A stretch of 50,084 nucleotides of DNA, taken from assembly GCA_018063245.1 (NCBI GenBank), contig JAGPBS010000008.1:1-50084 (forward strand). The letters are read 5' to 3'. Positions within the stretch are counted from its first letter, which is position 1. Each line of letters begins with the position of its first letter. Both the position numbers and the translations under genes were made by a program. Below are positions 7,895 through 16,457 of the stretch, piece after piece. This DNA comes from Alphaproteobacteria bacterium. Its GTDB lineage: Bacteria > Pseudomonadota > Alphaproteobacteria > JAGPBS01. The notes beneath the pieces were generated by a model. It did not search any database. It had not been told where the DNA came from and worked only from the letters and a program-made list of their open reading frames with translations.

Positions 7895-8546
7895 TCTGAA
7901 GTTTTTTCACAAATTGCGAGAGGCCAATTTGACGACGACGAATAAGCCTCTCTGTCAAAATAATTGACTCAACTTTTTGCAAGCTTGTTTCAACATCTCG
8001 ATTCACAATCACATAGTGATACTCTGCCCAATGACTCATTTCATCTGAAGCTTTGCCCATCCTGCGTTTGATTTCGTCTTCTGGGTCTCTGCCACGGCTA
8101 CGCAATCTACGTTCTAACTCTTTTCCTGATGGCGGCAAAATAAAAACACTCACAATGTCATCAGCCGCTTTTTCAGAGAGCTGCTGCGTTCCTTGCCAAT
8201 CAATATCAAAGAGGATATCTTGACCTTTTGAGAGAAGTGCTTCCACCTGCTCTCGAGGCGTTCCATAATAATGGCCGAAAACTTTTGCCCATTCTAAAAG
8301 CTTATTATTGTCAATTAAACGCTTAAATTCAGGCTCTGTCACAAATACATAATCAACGCCATCAACTTCATTTTGACGCTTGGGCCTTGTGGTATATGAA
8401 ACAGATAGATGAATATTCGGATCTTTTTCTAGAATTGCACGTGAAATTGTTGTTTTGCCTGCCCCCGAGGGTGAGGAAAGCACAACCATAATGCCTCTGC
8501 GACGTATGCCTGTATTGGCACTGAGATTTGTATTTAAATGTTCCAT
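7866..8546 (-). CDS. gmk: Guanylate kinase
   Basis: Guanylate kinase converts GMP to GDP with ATP. The 226 residues contain the P-loop SPSGAGKTT (25-33), the GMP-binding segment (SVSYTTRPKRQNEVDGVDY), a DIDWQGTQQL region and the lid arginines (RRLRSRGRDPEDEIKRR). An extension of about 18 residues precedes the core. The ATG at 8546 has a clear GAGGTGG ribosome binding site, supporting the long start. The 3' end overlaps the following lipobox kinase by 29 bp, suggesting translational coupling. Confidence 0.96.
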   Translation of the reverse strand: MEHLNTNLSANTGIRRRGIMVVLSSPSGAGKTTISRAILEKDPNIHLSVSYTTRPKRQNEVDGVDYVFVTEPEFKRLIDNNKLLEWAKVFGHYYGTPREQVEALLSKGQDILFDIDWQGTQQLSEKAADDIVSVFILPPSGKELERRLRSRGRDPEDEIKRRMGKASDEMSHWAEYHYVIVNRDVETSLQKVESIILTERLIRRRQIGLSQFVKKLQNELDVYAVS

Positions 8547-8703
8547 GTAACCACCTCGGTGAATGCCTTTATGCTATCCAAGAGTATAATCGATTTTAAA
8601 AAAAAATGTGAGCGTATTTATATGAAAATCGATTTTTCTTGATCTCATCTTCCAGAAAGGGTATACAGGTAACTCAATACCATTTAAGTAAGGAACGATC
8701 ACA

Positions 8704-9123
8704 ATGCTACAACGTACATTTTCTATCATTAAACCAGATGCGACACGTCGCAATCTTACAGGTGCAATCAATGCTCTCATTGAATCAAACGGCCTTAGAA
8801 TTATTGCTCAAAAACGTATTCGTCTTTCTCGTGAACAAGCTGAAGGATTCTACGCAGTTCATAAAGAACGTGGCTTTTTCGGTGAACTCTGCGACTTCAT
8901 GATCTCAGGCCCTGTTGTTGTTCAAGTTCTTGAAGGCGAAAATGCAGTTGCAAAATATCGCGACATTATGGGTGCAACAAACCCAGAGCAAGCAGCTCCT
9001 GGCACCATCCGTAAAGAATTTGCTGAATCAATCGAGGCAAACTCAGTTCATGGCTCAGATAGCACTGATAATGCAGCGATCGAGATTAAATTCTTCTTCC
9101 CAGATTCTGAAATTACTGGCTAA
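8704..9123 (+). CDS. ndk: Nucleoside diphosphate kinase
   Basis: Ndk equilibrates nucleoside di- and triphosphates through a phospho-histidine. The 139-residue sequence begins [11 protein letters not shown], contains GTIRKEFA and carries the active-site His116 in SVHGSDS. It is full length and typical. AAGGAA upstream of the ATG serves as ribosome binding site. It is divergent from gmk and followed by a strong terminator, so it is probably monocistronic. Confidence 0.98.
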   Translation: MLQRTFSIIKPDATRRNLTGAINALIESNGLRIIAQKRIRLSREQAEGFYAVHKERGFFGELCDFMISGPVVVQVLEGENAVAKYRDIMGATNPEQAAPGTIRKEFAESIEANSVHGSDSTDNAAIEIKFFFPDSEITG

Positions 9124-9144
9124 TTTCAATCTTCGAAACCTAAA

Positions 9145-9178
9145 AAGAGGGGAATGGCAACGTTCCCCTCTTTTTTTA
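9145..9178 (+). terminator. Rho-independent terminator of ndk
   Basis: GAGGGGAA and TTCCCCTC form a perfect 8-bp stem around an 8-nt loop and are followed by seven T residues. Confidence 0.92.
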
Positions 9179-9324
9179 CGCCCTTACCTATGAAATATAT
9201 ATATTTAATAAAATTAACGTAAATTTACAATAAATAGACAAATCATGCTATCATAGAGGATGTCATAGTCTATTTTTGCTTATTTTTGATATATAAAATT
9301 GAACCAATATTTTAGGGAGGCGAC

Positions 9325-11097
9325 ATGGTTGAAAAGATCAAACGACCGCAAACTGAGACAGCAACAGTACCTAAAGACACTGATCACCATGTTAATCAAA
9401 ATGGCGCAACCAAACGCACCTCTCAAACACACACCCCTCAAGACCCGATTAAAACCAGAGACGTTACCGTTGTAAGCGGGATGACATCAAGCATTTCTAA
9501 CTACATTCAATATCTGCTGGGTGTGAATGTTGAAAGTAAATTTAGTGAACTCCTCAATAAGAATACGATTTTAAAACAGGCCTACCTTCTGAATCAATTT
9601 ACGCATGATGACTTCAAACGCTATTTCATGGGAGAAGGCAATGGCAAGCCCTCTCACTTTCAAGAAAATTTCTACCTTCTGGTTGAGAACTCACCTCTTT
9701 TTGCTGAAGCTCTCGTGAGTGGGATGCTGCACCAGAAGCATTTTTCAAAACTCCCCAAAGAGACAGCTGTTTACTTAATGACAGCACCAAAAATGCAAGA
9801 ACGACTCATTAAGATCATCCACCTGCGCGCACCTGACACGGATGATATCATTCGTGATGTCCTTGCTGATGCAGCTGCAACCAAAATGATTCTAGATGAT
9901 CCCAGCATTCTCAAAAATATCGCAAATCTTGAAAAAGATGTCCGAAAGATTCTGTTTAGCTCAGTCCCCTTACTGATCTTTTATCTCACTCATAAAGATC
10001 ACAAACTCTCCCCGGAAGCTTTTGGCAATATTCATCAACACATTGGTTTGCTTGAAAGATTAAGAGACTCACCCGATCTTCTCTCTTTAGGTACACAACT
10101 CCCTTTCAGTGAAATGATCCGATTGCTTGAAAACCCATTTGCACTATTCCTCATTCAAAACAAAATGTTTCTTGAAAAACTAATCGCACAACAATCGATT
10201 GATCTCACCTTAAATCAACTCACCCTTCGTGATGCTGAAGATATTTTTGATATCAACCTATTGCCTATATTGCTTGATATCATCCCTGTCTTACGCAATC
10301 GCGTTCTCAAACAGCATGTGACAATGGAAGAATTGATGGAAATACCAATTTCACTCGCCATCAGTTTAATTTCACACCAACAGCAGCATCATGCAAGCAA
10401 AGCGGCTATTGATCTCAATCGTATCCTCATGGATCCAAACTTATTCAGACAGCTTTTAAAAAGCCCTCAATTGCTTCAAAAATGCCTTGATGATCGGGAT
10501 TTTTCGATGGCGATAAAAGCACTTCATAAGAATAATGAGCTTCAAACCCTTTTGAGCAATCCTGAAATTTTAGAGCTCATTCTAATAAAACCAGAACTTA
10601 TTACACGTCGCCAATTTGCTGATATGAAAAGTCTTCAAGATTTTGCTGTGCTCATAAAGGTGTCACCTTCTTTAAACGCACACTTTGAAGAAACCAATGA
10701 AGATAAAGCACTCTATTTTAAATTAAGCATCGAGCATAAAAAAATAGCACAAGCAAATCCACATATGATTCCCTATCTTGCTCTGAAAGAAGAAATCACA
10801 ATGAAATCCTTTCATGCCTTAATCCCACAAGAAAATCTGCATGATATCCCTATGGGAGATATTATCGATATTGAAGGTATTGTTCTGACGAGAAATCCAT
10901 TTAAAAGTCTAACCTTAGACATTGATCAGGCCAAAGGACTATGCCTGAAAACACTCGATCTGCTTTTCAAACATCGGCAAACAGTTTTAAAAATGATGCA
11001 AGAAAACAAAACAGATTTCCTGCAGGTCGCTCAATCTCCTGATCGACTAGAGAAAATACTAAATGCCCCCTCTGTTGAGAGAGAGCGGGATTCATGA
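9325..11097 (+). CDS. Hypothetical 590-residue all-helical protein
   Basis: The family is not recognised. After a polar, Thr/Gln/His-rich and probably disordered N-terminus (1-50) the rest reads as an alpha-helical solenoid. A loose unit recurs about every 40-100 residues: LL..(N/S)P followed by a hydrophobic helix and a polar loop with (L/M)T, for example LLENPFALFLIQ, LLKSPQLLQKCL and LLSNPEILELIL. No catalytic motif, signal peptide or membrane helix is evident. GGGAGG precedes the ATG at good spacing. It stands alone, upstream of a convergent ATPase gene. The disordered N-terminus and lack of relatives would suit a secreted effector of the type III system at 20388-27494, but that is inference. 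Confidence 0.75.
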   Translation: MVEKIKRPQTETATVPKDTDHHVNQNGATKRTSQTHTPQDPIKTRDVTVVSGMTSSISNYIQYLLGVNVESKFSELLNKNTILKQAYLLNQFTHDDFKRYFMGEGNGKPSHFQENFYLLVENSPLFAEALVSGMLHQKHFSKLPKETAVYLMTAPKMQERLIKIIHLRAPDTDDIIRDVLADAAATKMILDDPSILKNIANLEKDVRKILFSSVPLLIFYLTHKDHKLSPEAFGNIHQHIGLLERLRDSPDLLSLGTQLPFSEMIRLLENPFALFLIQNKMFLEKLIAQQSIDLTLNQLTLRDAEDIFDINLLPILLDIIPVLRNRVLKQHVTMEELMEIPISLAISLISHQQQHHASKAAIDLNRILMDPNLFRQLLKSPQLLQKCLDDRDFSMAIKALHKNNELQTLLSNPEILELILIKPELITRRQFADMKSLQDFAVLIKVSPSLNAHFEETNEDKALYFKLSIEHKKIAQANPHMIPYLALKEEITMKSFHALIPQENLHDIPMGDIIDIEGIVLTRNPFKSLTLDIDQAKGLCLKTLDLLFKHRQTVLKMMQENKTDFLQVAQSPDRLEKILNAPSVERERDS

Positions 11098-11166
11098 TGC
11101 ATTTGAGAGCTTGCAATATCAATAGCCTTGAATAATCTTCAAATGGATTTAATCTGAAACTTGGTA

Positions 11167-12348
11167 TTATTTTTGCGTCCCAAACTGCTCAAGCATTTGA
11201 AGAAAATCATAAAGCCCTATAATTTCTATGCCCTCATTTAAAGGATAACGCTCCTTTCCCGCATAGATAATAAAAGATCTATCGGGTTTTAAGTCCTCTT
11301 GAGCGTGATAGAATCCCTTCTGTATTTTAGGAGACAAGCTTCTTTTGATCTCTATAGCCCATAAAGATCTATCAGGCATTTCCAAAAGCAGATCTATTTC
11401 AGCTCCAGCAGCGGTTCTATAGAAATAAGCATTAGTCCCAAAAGGAGCACAATTTAAACAATTTTCTATAACAAAAGATTCAAAACTTGCTCCTACGATA
11501 GGATGACCTTGGAGCGCCTCCGCATCTTTGATCCCTAACAATGAGTGAAGCAAACCAGAATCTCGAATATAAACTTTAGGTGATTTCACTAACCGTTTAC
11601 CTATATTCGCATGAAATGGCTGAAGACGCCTAACCAATAAAAGATCCACGAGCAAATCAATATAACGGGTAATTGTCTGCACACTCACACCGAGATTTTT
11701 TGCCAGCTGTGAAGCATTTAAAAGACTTCCTTGTATATGAGCCAACATAATCCAAAGCCGTCTCAACGTTTCTGAAGGTATTCTTGGGCCTAATTGTGGA
11801 ATATCCCTTTCTAAATACGACCGAATAAAATCATGACGCCACTCAAAGCTAAGTTGATCATTTTCACTAAGATAGCTATTTGGAAAACCTCCTCTTACCC
11901 AAAGCTGGATATATTCATCCTGAGGCTCACTAATCTCTAAGACTGTTAATGGTGTTAGCTCTAACTGAGAAATACGACCAGCTAATGTTTCAGACGATTG
12001 CTTCAGAAGGTCTAACGATGCCGAACCCAACAAAAGGAAATGACCAACTGGTTGCCCCTTTCTTCTCCTTTCATCAATCAACCCTCTCAATGATAAAAAT
12101 AAATCTGGAACACGTTGGATTTCATCCAGTATAATCAACATATTTTCATGCGAACGCAAATAAAGCAGTGGATCAGATAATTTTTGAAGATCCTCTGGTG
12201 ATTCTAAGTCGAGATAAATCGAATCTTTTTCTTCACTGACTTGAAGAGCCAATGTTGTTTTCCCAACTTGACGAGGCCCCAAAAGAACAACAGAAGGTTG
12301 CCTTGCCAATGCTTTTAGAAGTGTTTTTTGAAGCGATCTGATTATCAT
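11167..12348 (-). CDS. AAA+ ATPase with C-terminal DUF4143 domain
   Basis: The 393-residue protein has Walker A GPRQVGKTT (24-32), Walker B LIILDEIQRVPDLF and a sensor-like HFLLLGSAS in the N-terminal AAA domain. The middle part is winged-helix-like (LAKNLGVSVQTITRYIDLL). The C-terminal DUF4143 region contains GAEIDLLLE and AIEIKRS, resembling the D...ExK pattern of PD-(D/E)XK nucleases. This family is widespread, often in several copies in intracellular alphaproteobacteria, and its role is poorly defined. It is not part of an obvious toxin pair here. It lies next to tRNA-Thr, a common position for acquired genes. Confidence 0.9.
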   Translation of the reverse strand: MIIRSLQKTLLKALARQPSVVLLGPRQVGKTTLALQVSEEKDSIYLDLESPEDLQKLSDPLLYLRSHENMLIILDEIQRVPDLFLSLRGLIDERRRKGQPVGHFLLLGSASLDLLKQSSETLAGRISQLELTPLTVLEISEPQDEYIQLWVRGGFPNSYLSENDQLSFEWRHDFIRSYLERDIPQLGPRIPSETLRRLWIMLAHIQGSLLNASQLAKNLGVSVQTITRYIDLLVDLLLVRRLQPFHANIGKRLVKSPKVYIRDSGLLHSLLGIKDAEALQGHPIVGASFESFVIENCLNCAPFGTNAYFYRTAAGAEIDLLLEMPDRSLWAIEIKRSLSPKIQKGFYHAQEDLKPDRSFIIYAGKERYPLNEGIEIIGLYDFLQMLEQFGTQK

Positions 12349-12454
12349 AACATTGCAATTTTACCATATCGTGGAAAATTTGCAAGGATATTTCTAAAGT
12401 AGTCAAATTTTTTTGAACAAAAAACTTTTGAATAAGAACTACTAAGGGGTGTAA

Positions 12455-12529
<75 letters not shown>

Positions 12530-12610
12530 AATCTCAAAAATGCACATCTGTGCTATTTCTAAAGAAAAGTGCCACAACTTCCGGATAACTGCAAGCTTTT
12601 TTCGTCGATT

Positions 12611-13030
12611 CTACTCAAAAAGAAAATATAAAATCAGAAGAACGAATACCACTGCGATCACTGCCATCACAGGATTTTCACGCATCCATGCAATAGCTGG
12701 ATGTTCTTTGGATCCTTTTTTCTTTGCAGGCGCTGCCATTTTGTCAGCTGGTCTCATCGTATCCATTTTCATAACTGGCTTAGCTGCTACTTTTGCTGGC
12801 GCTGATTTTACAGCTGGCTTTTTTACAGCTACTTTTTTGGGAGCAGATGTTTTTGCGACTGCTTTTTTAACAACAGCAGGTTTTGAGGCTTTCACAGGAG
12901 CCTTCGTCACTTTTGCTGCAACCTTTTTTGGTGCTGCTTTTTTAACTGTGCTTTTTTTCTTTGCAGGCGCTTTTGTTCCTGCTTTTGCTTTCGTTACCAC
13001 TTTTTTGTCTCCTTTGTTTTTTTGAATCAT
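12611..13030 (-). CDS. Histone H1-like Lys/Ala-rich protein with C-terminal membrane helix
   Basis: Residues 1-105 are dominated by Lys, Ala, Pro and Val in degenerate KKA/KAPAK repeats, like histone H1 tails, AlgP or chlamydial Hc proteins, and would bind DNA or RNA. Residues 117-139 form one hydrophobic helix (NPVMAVIAVVFVLLILYFLF) preceded by WMREN. This layout resembles the C-terminal anchor of the ElaB/YqjD family. No signal peptide is seen, so the expected topology is tail-anchored with the basic domain in the cytosol. That would tether nucleic acid or ribosomes to the inner membrane. The ribosome binding site is weak. Low-complexity repeats make homology by composition unreliable. Confidence 0.75.
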   Translation of the reverse strand: MIQKNKGDKKVVTKAKAGTKAPAKKKSTVKKAAPKKVAAKVTKAPVKASKPAVVKKAVAKTSAPKKVAVKKPAVKSAPAKVAAKPVMKMDTMRPADKMAAPAKKKGSKEHPAIAWMRENPVMAVIAVVFVLLILYFLFE

Positions 13031-13201
13031 ATCGTAAATTCAAAAATCTACAATTCAAGAATAATCTCATTTTATGTATTAAATATTAATTTGAAAAAGA
13101 AGGATTTTTTAAAAATATAAAACCCTTCACCACAAATCTTTATTTTCATTTCATTTCATTTGAAAAAACGCGTAAAATTGGAATGAACAAATGAGGCCAA
13201 T

Positions 13202-14332
13202 GTGTCAGAAGAAAAACAACTAAATTGGAATTGGGAAGGTGAAAAACTTCATCTCATCCCACAAGGCAAATGGACGTATCTCGATACCTTCCAGATTCTT
13301 CCTTACACAAAAAAAATTCTCAAAGAAAAAAAACCAACCCACATCATTCTCGATTTTCAAGATATCACCACCTTTGATTCCATCGGAGGCGCTGAGTTAA
13401 AACTTCTCATCAGCTCTTTTAAACTTGATGCGACAAATATCACTTTTCAAAACATGCCTCAATCGCACACGTGGTTTCTGGATCAATTAAAAGAACCCAC
13501 TGTTCACGGCGTCTCAATCTCAAAACACTATCAATTTCGAGAAACAGTTGAAACTGTTGGTGAGAACTTTGTTGATGTCTGTAAAGAATTTCATAGCGTT
13601 ATGAGTTTTTCTGGTCTCTTTTATATGAAAGCGATCAAACTTTTTTTCTCCCCAAAACTTTTCAGAAGCAAGGCCTTTGTGAATCAAATCAAATGGATTG
13701 GTATTGACGCTTTGCCTATTGTAATGCTCCTCATCTTTCTGATTGGCATTGTGCTGGCTTACCAGGGTGTTACACAATTTAGAAAATTTGGCGCTGAAAT
13801 TTTTGTCGTCAACTTACTCGGGGTCTCAATATTGAGAGAAATAGGCGTATTAATAACCGCAATCATCATCGCAGGTCGATCGGGTTCCGCTATTACGGCT
13901 CAACTCGGTTCTATGAAAATCAATCGAGAAGTCGATGCCCTTCAAGTCATGGGACTTGATCCTATTTACGTCCTCGTCCTGCCGCGTATTCTTGCCTTGA
14001 CAGTCACTCTTCCGGTCTTAACATTTATTGCAGATCTTGTTGGCCTTTTTGGAGGTGCCGTTATGTGTCGCTTTTATCTAGACCTGAGTTTTGTTCAATT
14101 TCTTGAACAATTAAAAACAGCTGTTGACTTAAAAACCTTCATCGTTGGCTTCGCAAAAGCACCTTTCTTTGGTTTTATTATTGCTTTAATTGCAACCTAT
14201 CAAGGTTTCCAAGTTTTTGAAAGCGCACAAAGCCTGGGTCGTATGACCACGCGCTCAGTTGTACAATCCATTTTCTCGATCATCGTTCTTGATGCTATTT
14301 TCTCAATTCTTTTTGCCATGTACCAGATATAG
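13202..14332 (+). CDS. mlaE: MlaE-family ABC permease fused to an N-terminal STAS domain
   Basis: The 376-residue protein has an N-terminal STAS domain (about 1-100, with HIILDFQDITTFDSIGGAEL) and then an MlaE permease. The permease shows the family signature GRSGSAITAQLGSMKINREVDALQVMG and several membrane helices. It would form the inner-membrane part of a Mla-type phospholipid or hydrophobic-lipid transporter with the ATPase encoded 8 bp downstream. The gene starts with GTG at 13202, supported by GAGG just upstream. STAS-MlaE fusion is the common form in alphaproteobacteria, where a separate MlaB is dispensable. No MlaD follows. Confidence 0.93.
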   Translation: MSEEKQLNWNWEGEKLHLIPQGKWTYLDTFQILPYTKKILKEKKPTHIILDFQDITTFDSIGGAELKLLISSFKLDATNITFQNMPQSHTWFLDQLKEPTVHGVSISKHYQFRETVETVGENFVDVCKEFHSVMSFSGLFYMKAIKLFFSPKLFRSKAFVNQIKWIGIDALPIVMLLIFLIGIVLAYQGVTQFRKFGAEIFVVNLLGVSILREIGVLITAIIIAGRSGSAITAQLGSMKINREVDALQVMGLDPIYVLVLPRILALTVTLPVLTFIADLVGLFGGAVMCRFYLDLSFVQFLEQLKTAVDLKTFIVGFAKAPFFGFIIALIATYQGFQVFESAQSLGRMTTRSVVQSIFSIIVLDAIFSILFAMYQI

Positions 14333-14340
14333 GAGAACAG

Positions 14341-15120
14341 ATGATCAAAACGCGCACCCCTGTTCTCAAAATTGAAAATCTCACCACAAAAATTCAAGAT
14401 TTCACGTTGCACCAGCATCTTGATCTTGATCTCTACCCGGGTGAAGTTCTTGGTCTTGTTGGTGGTAGCGGAACAGGTAAATCTGTACTCTTTAACGTGA
14501 TCTTAGGCCTGCTCCCTATGTCAGCTGGCCACATCACCATTCTAGGACAACATACAACCAAAACAAAACCCGCTGATTTCATAAACGTTCAAAAACAAAT
14601 CGGTGTTCTTTTCCAGACCTCTGCTCTCTTTTCGGACCTCACCCTCTTCGAAAACGTTAGAATGCCTTTGCTTGAACATACGTCTCTCAGTCCAAAACTT
14701 ATGGATGAGATTGTTCGTATGAAGCTTGACTTTGTTGGCCTTCTCAAAAAGGACTATCATAAATATCCATCAGAGCTTTCAGGCGGCATGCAAAAACGTG
14801 CAGGTCTCGCCAGAGCCCTTGCCCTTGATCCTAAAATTCTTCTACTTGATGAGCCCACTGCCGGGCTTGATCCTATCTCTGCAGCTAAGTTCGATGAATT
14901 AATCGCCAACCTGCAAAGCCTTTTAGGCTTTAGCGTTCTGATGGTTACGCATGATCTAGACAGTTTAAAAGCTGTTTGTACAAGAATTGCAGTCCTGATC
15001 GATAAGAAGATTATCTCCGGAACACTTTCAGAGCTTTTACAAAATCCAACACCATGGATTCAAGAATATTTCAGTGGACCGCGAGGCATTCAAGCCCGGG
15101 TTTTAGACATTTCACGGTAA
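14341..15120 (+). CDS. mlaF: MlaF-family ABC transporter ATPase
   Basis: The 259-residue ATPase has Walker A GGSGTGKS (41-48), a Q-loop in IGVLFQTSALFSDLT (MlaF-typical), signature LSGGMQKR, Walker B ILLLDEPTAGLDP and the switch His in VTHDLDS. It pairs with the STAS-MlaE permease directly upstream in a likely two-gene operon. The usual third gene, the MCE-domain protein MlaD, is absent; the next gene is kdsB on the other strand. The MlaD partner may be unlinked. Confidence 0.94.
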   Translation: MIKTRTPVLKIENLTTKIQDFTLHQHLDLDLYPGEVLGLVGGSGTGKSVLFNVILGLLPMSAGHITILGQHTTKTKPADFINVQKQIGVLFQTSALFSDLTLFENVRMPLLEHTSLSPKLMDEIVRMKLDFVGLLKKDYHKYPSELSGGMQKRAGLARALALDPKILLLDEPTAGLDPISAAKFDELIANLQSLLGFSVLMVTHDLDSLKAVCTRIAVLIDKKIISGTLSELLQNPTPWIQEYFSGPRGIQARVLDISR

Positions 15121-15491
15121 AATCTAATAAGGTACTGTCAGCAAACACTCCCTGTCATCAACTATGATTGATTTAAAAAGTCGTCATTCAGAGTCACACC
15201 CAAAAGGTGTGACGTGGAATCTCAATAAATTAAAATGAAGCGCAATGTTTGTTTTCACATGACAGAGACTCCACGGGCTCCTATAGGAGCCCTCTGAGTG
15301 ACGGCGCTAATTTAACTTACAATAAATCGAGGTCATGCTGAATTTATTATCGCATCTCTTTGTAATTATAAACAGATCCTGAAACAAGTTCAGGATGACG
15401 AGAAGGGAGAAATTATGCTCGGCTCAGGATGACGAATTCAATCTCTTTTATCAATAAATTACGTGACCTTTACAGCAATGACGTTTTTAAG
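15121..15491. repeat. Gene-free region with foldback element and short repeats
   Basis: These 371 bases contain no gene. The foldback repeat at 15182-15303 is listed separately. Downstream are GATCCTGAAAC and GTTTCAGGATGAC-type palindromes at 15375-15399 and CTCGGCTCAGGATGACG at 15419-15434, fragments of the GGATCCT/AGGATGAC repeat family. The region lies between the 3' ends of convergent mlaF and kdsB. Confidence 0.6.
15182..15303. repeat. Foldback repeat element, copy A
   Basis: The ends are inverted (CGTCATTCAGA against TCTGAGTGACG), with an inner inverted pair GTGGAATCTC/GAGACTCCAC. Hairpins CACACC-AAAA-GGTGTG and GGGCTCC-TATA-GGAGCCC lie inside the arms. A second copy with different but still paired hairpin stems is at 31931-32045. 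Confidence 0.8.
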
Positions 15492-16241
15492 TTAACCGTT
15501 CCCAGCTCTTTGCTGTAAGTGAGCCAAGATTGCATGGTAATCTTCAATGGTATCCACACCCAACGGTATCTGTGTCACAAGACCCGCTGAAAGACGCATA
15601 CCATTTGCCATTGCACGCAACTGCTCGAGTCTTTCTCTTTTTTCAATCTCAGCTTGTGGCAGGCCAACAAAGCGATCTAATGCATCACGCTTATAAGCAT
15701 AAATACCAATATGATGATAGTGCTCCCCATTGCCTGATGGAATTGGATTGCGTGAAAAATAAAGCGCAGGCCCCATATTTGTTGTAGGATCAATCTCAAT
15801 CGCTGCTTTCACAACATTCATATTCGTCAATTCAGACAGATCTTTTGAAACAGCAACGAGTGTTGCAATCTCACAATCTGACGCGCGGCTAACCTTATCA
15901 ACAAAAGCGATTGATGAAGGCTCAATCAAAGGCAAGTCCCCTTGCACATTGATCACACGATCCCACTTTTCACCTTTTGGATCAAGCTCCTTCACAAGGG
16001 CATGAATCCGATCAGACCCTGTTGGCAAATCAACCGGAGTCAAACAAGCATTCACGCCATGAGCGGCGCAGCAATCGATGATTTCCTGATCACCAGCGGC
16101 AACATAAACAGGCCCGACATTGGCAGCAATAGATTGTTTTGCAACTCTGATAACCATCGGCAAACCATCCATGTCAAGCAAAGGCTTGTTTGGCAAACGT
16201 GTTGCAGCAAGACGAGACGGAATAATAACAATTGTTGACAT
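15492..16241 (-). CDS. kdsB: 3-deoxy-manno-octulosonate cytidylyltransferase (CMP-KDO synthetase)
   Basis: KdsB activates Kdo with CTP for the lipopolysaccharide inner core. The 249-residue sequence begins TIVIIPSRLAATRLPNKPL, the nucleotide-binding signature, and contains DLPTGSDRIHALV, VINVQGDLPLI and GIYAYKRDALDRF. It is complete. AGAGGA precedes the ATG at 16241. With hldE and the LpxL-like gene it shows that this organism makes LPS with a Kdo core. Confidence 0.96.
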   Translation of the reverse strand: MSTIVIIPSRLAATRLPNKPLLDMDGLPMVIRVAKQSIAANVGPVYVAAGDQEIIDCCAAHGVNACLTPVDLPTGSDRIHALVKELDPKGEKWDRVINVQGDLPLIEPSSIAFVDKVSRASDCEIATLVAVSKDLSELTNMNVVKAAIEIDPTTNMGPALYFSRNPIPSGNGEHYHHIGIYAYKRDALDRFVGLPQAEIEKRERLEQLRAMANGMRLSAGLVTQIPLGVDTIEDYHAILAHLQQRAGNG

Positions 16242-16347
16242 GGGCTTGATCCTCTAAGTTTAAACAATATATTCAGCCTACATTTTATAGGCTTGCGCCA
16301 GAAAAGAACAGAAAAAAGTTATACAAAACACCATTTTAAAATTCTAC

Positions 16348-16440
16348 CGCTTCCTCCTACGCTCTTCGAGCTTCGGCGGGACAGGTCACTCGTCGCTTAT
16401 GTAGGTAAACTACACCGCGTTCCTCGTTCATAGTATAATT
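16348..16440. repeat. Hairpin repeat related to the 145-216 element
   Basis: CGCTTCCTCCTACGC and GCTTCGGCGG are shared with 164-195. The linking hairpin reads GCTC-TTC-GAGC here and GCAC-TAC-GTGC there, so pairing is kept although bases differ. It is followed by TGTAG-GTAAA-CTACA, another small hairpin. It lies between hslU and kdsB, both on the minus strand. Confidence 0.6.
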
Positions 16441-16457
16441 TTATCTGGCGTCTTGTA

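Noticed and set aside
8639-9193. Alternative frames overlapping ndk
   Set aside because: The ndk frame is fully conserved and has the ribosome binding site; the others are shadows.
12540-13025. Plus-strand frame rich in Phe, Ala and Thr opposite the histone-like gene
   Set aside because: The composition is what the complement of a Lys/Ala-rich coding sequence produces; there is no ribosome binding site, and the minus-strand frame makes a coherent protein.
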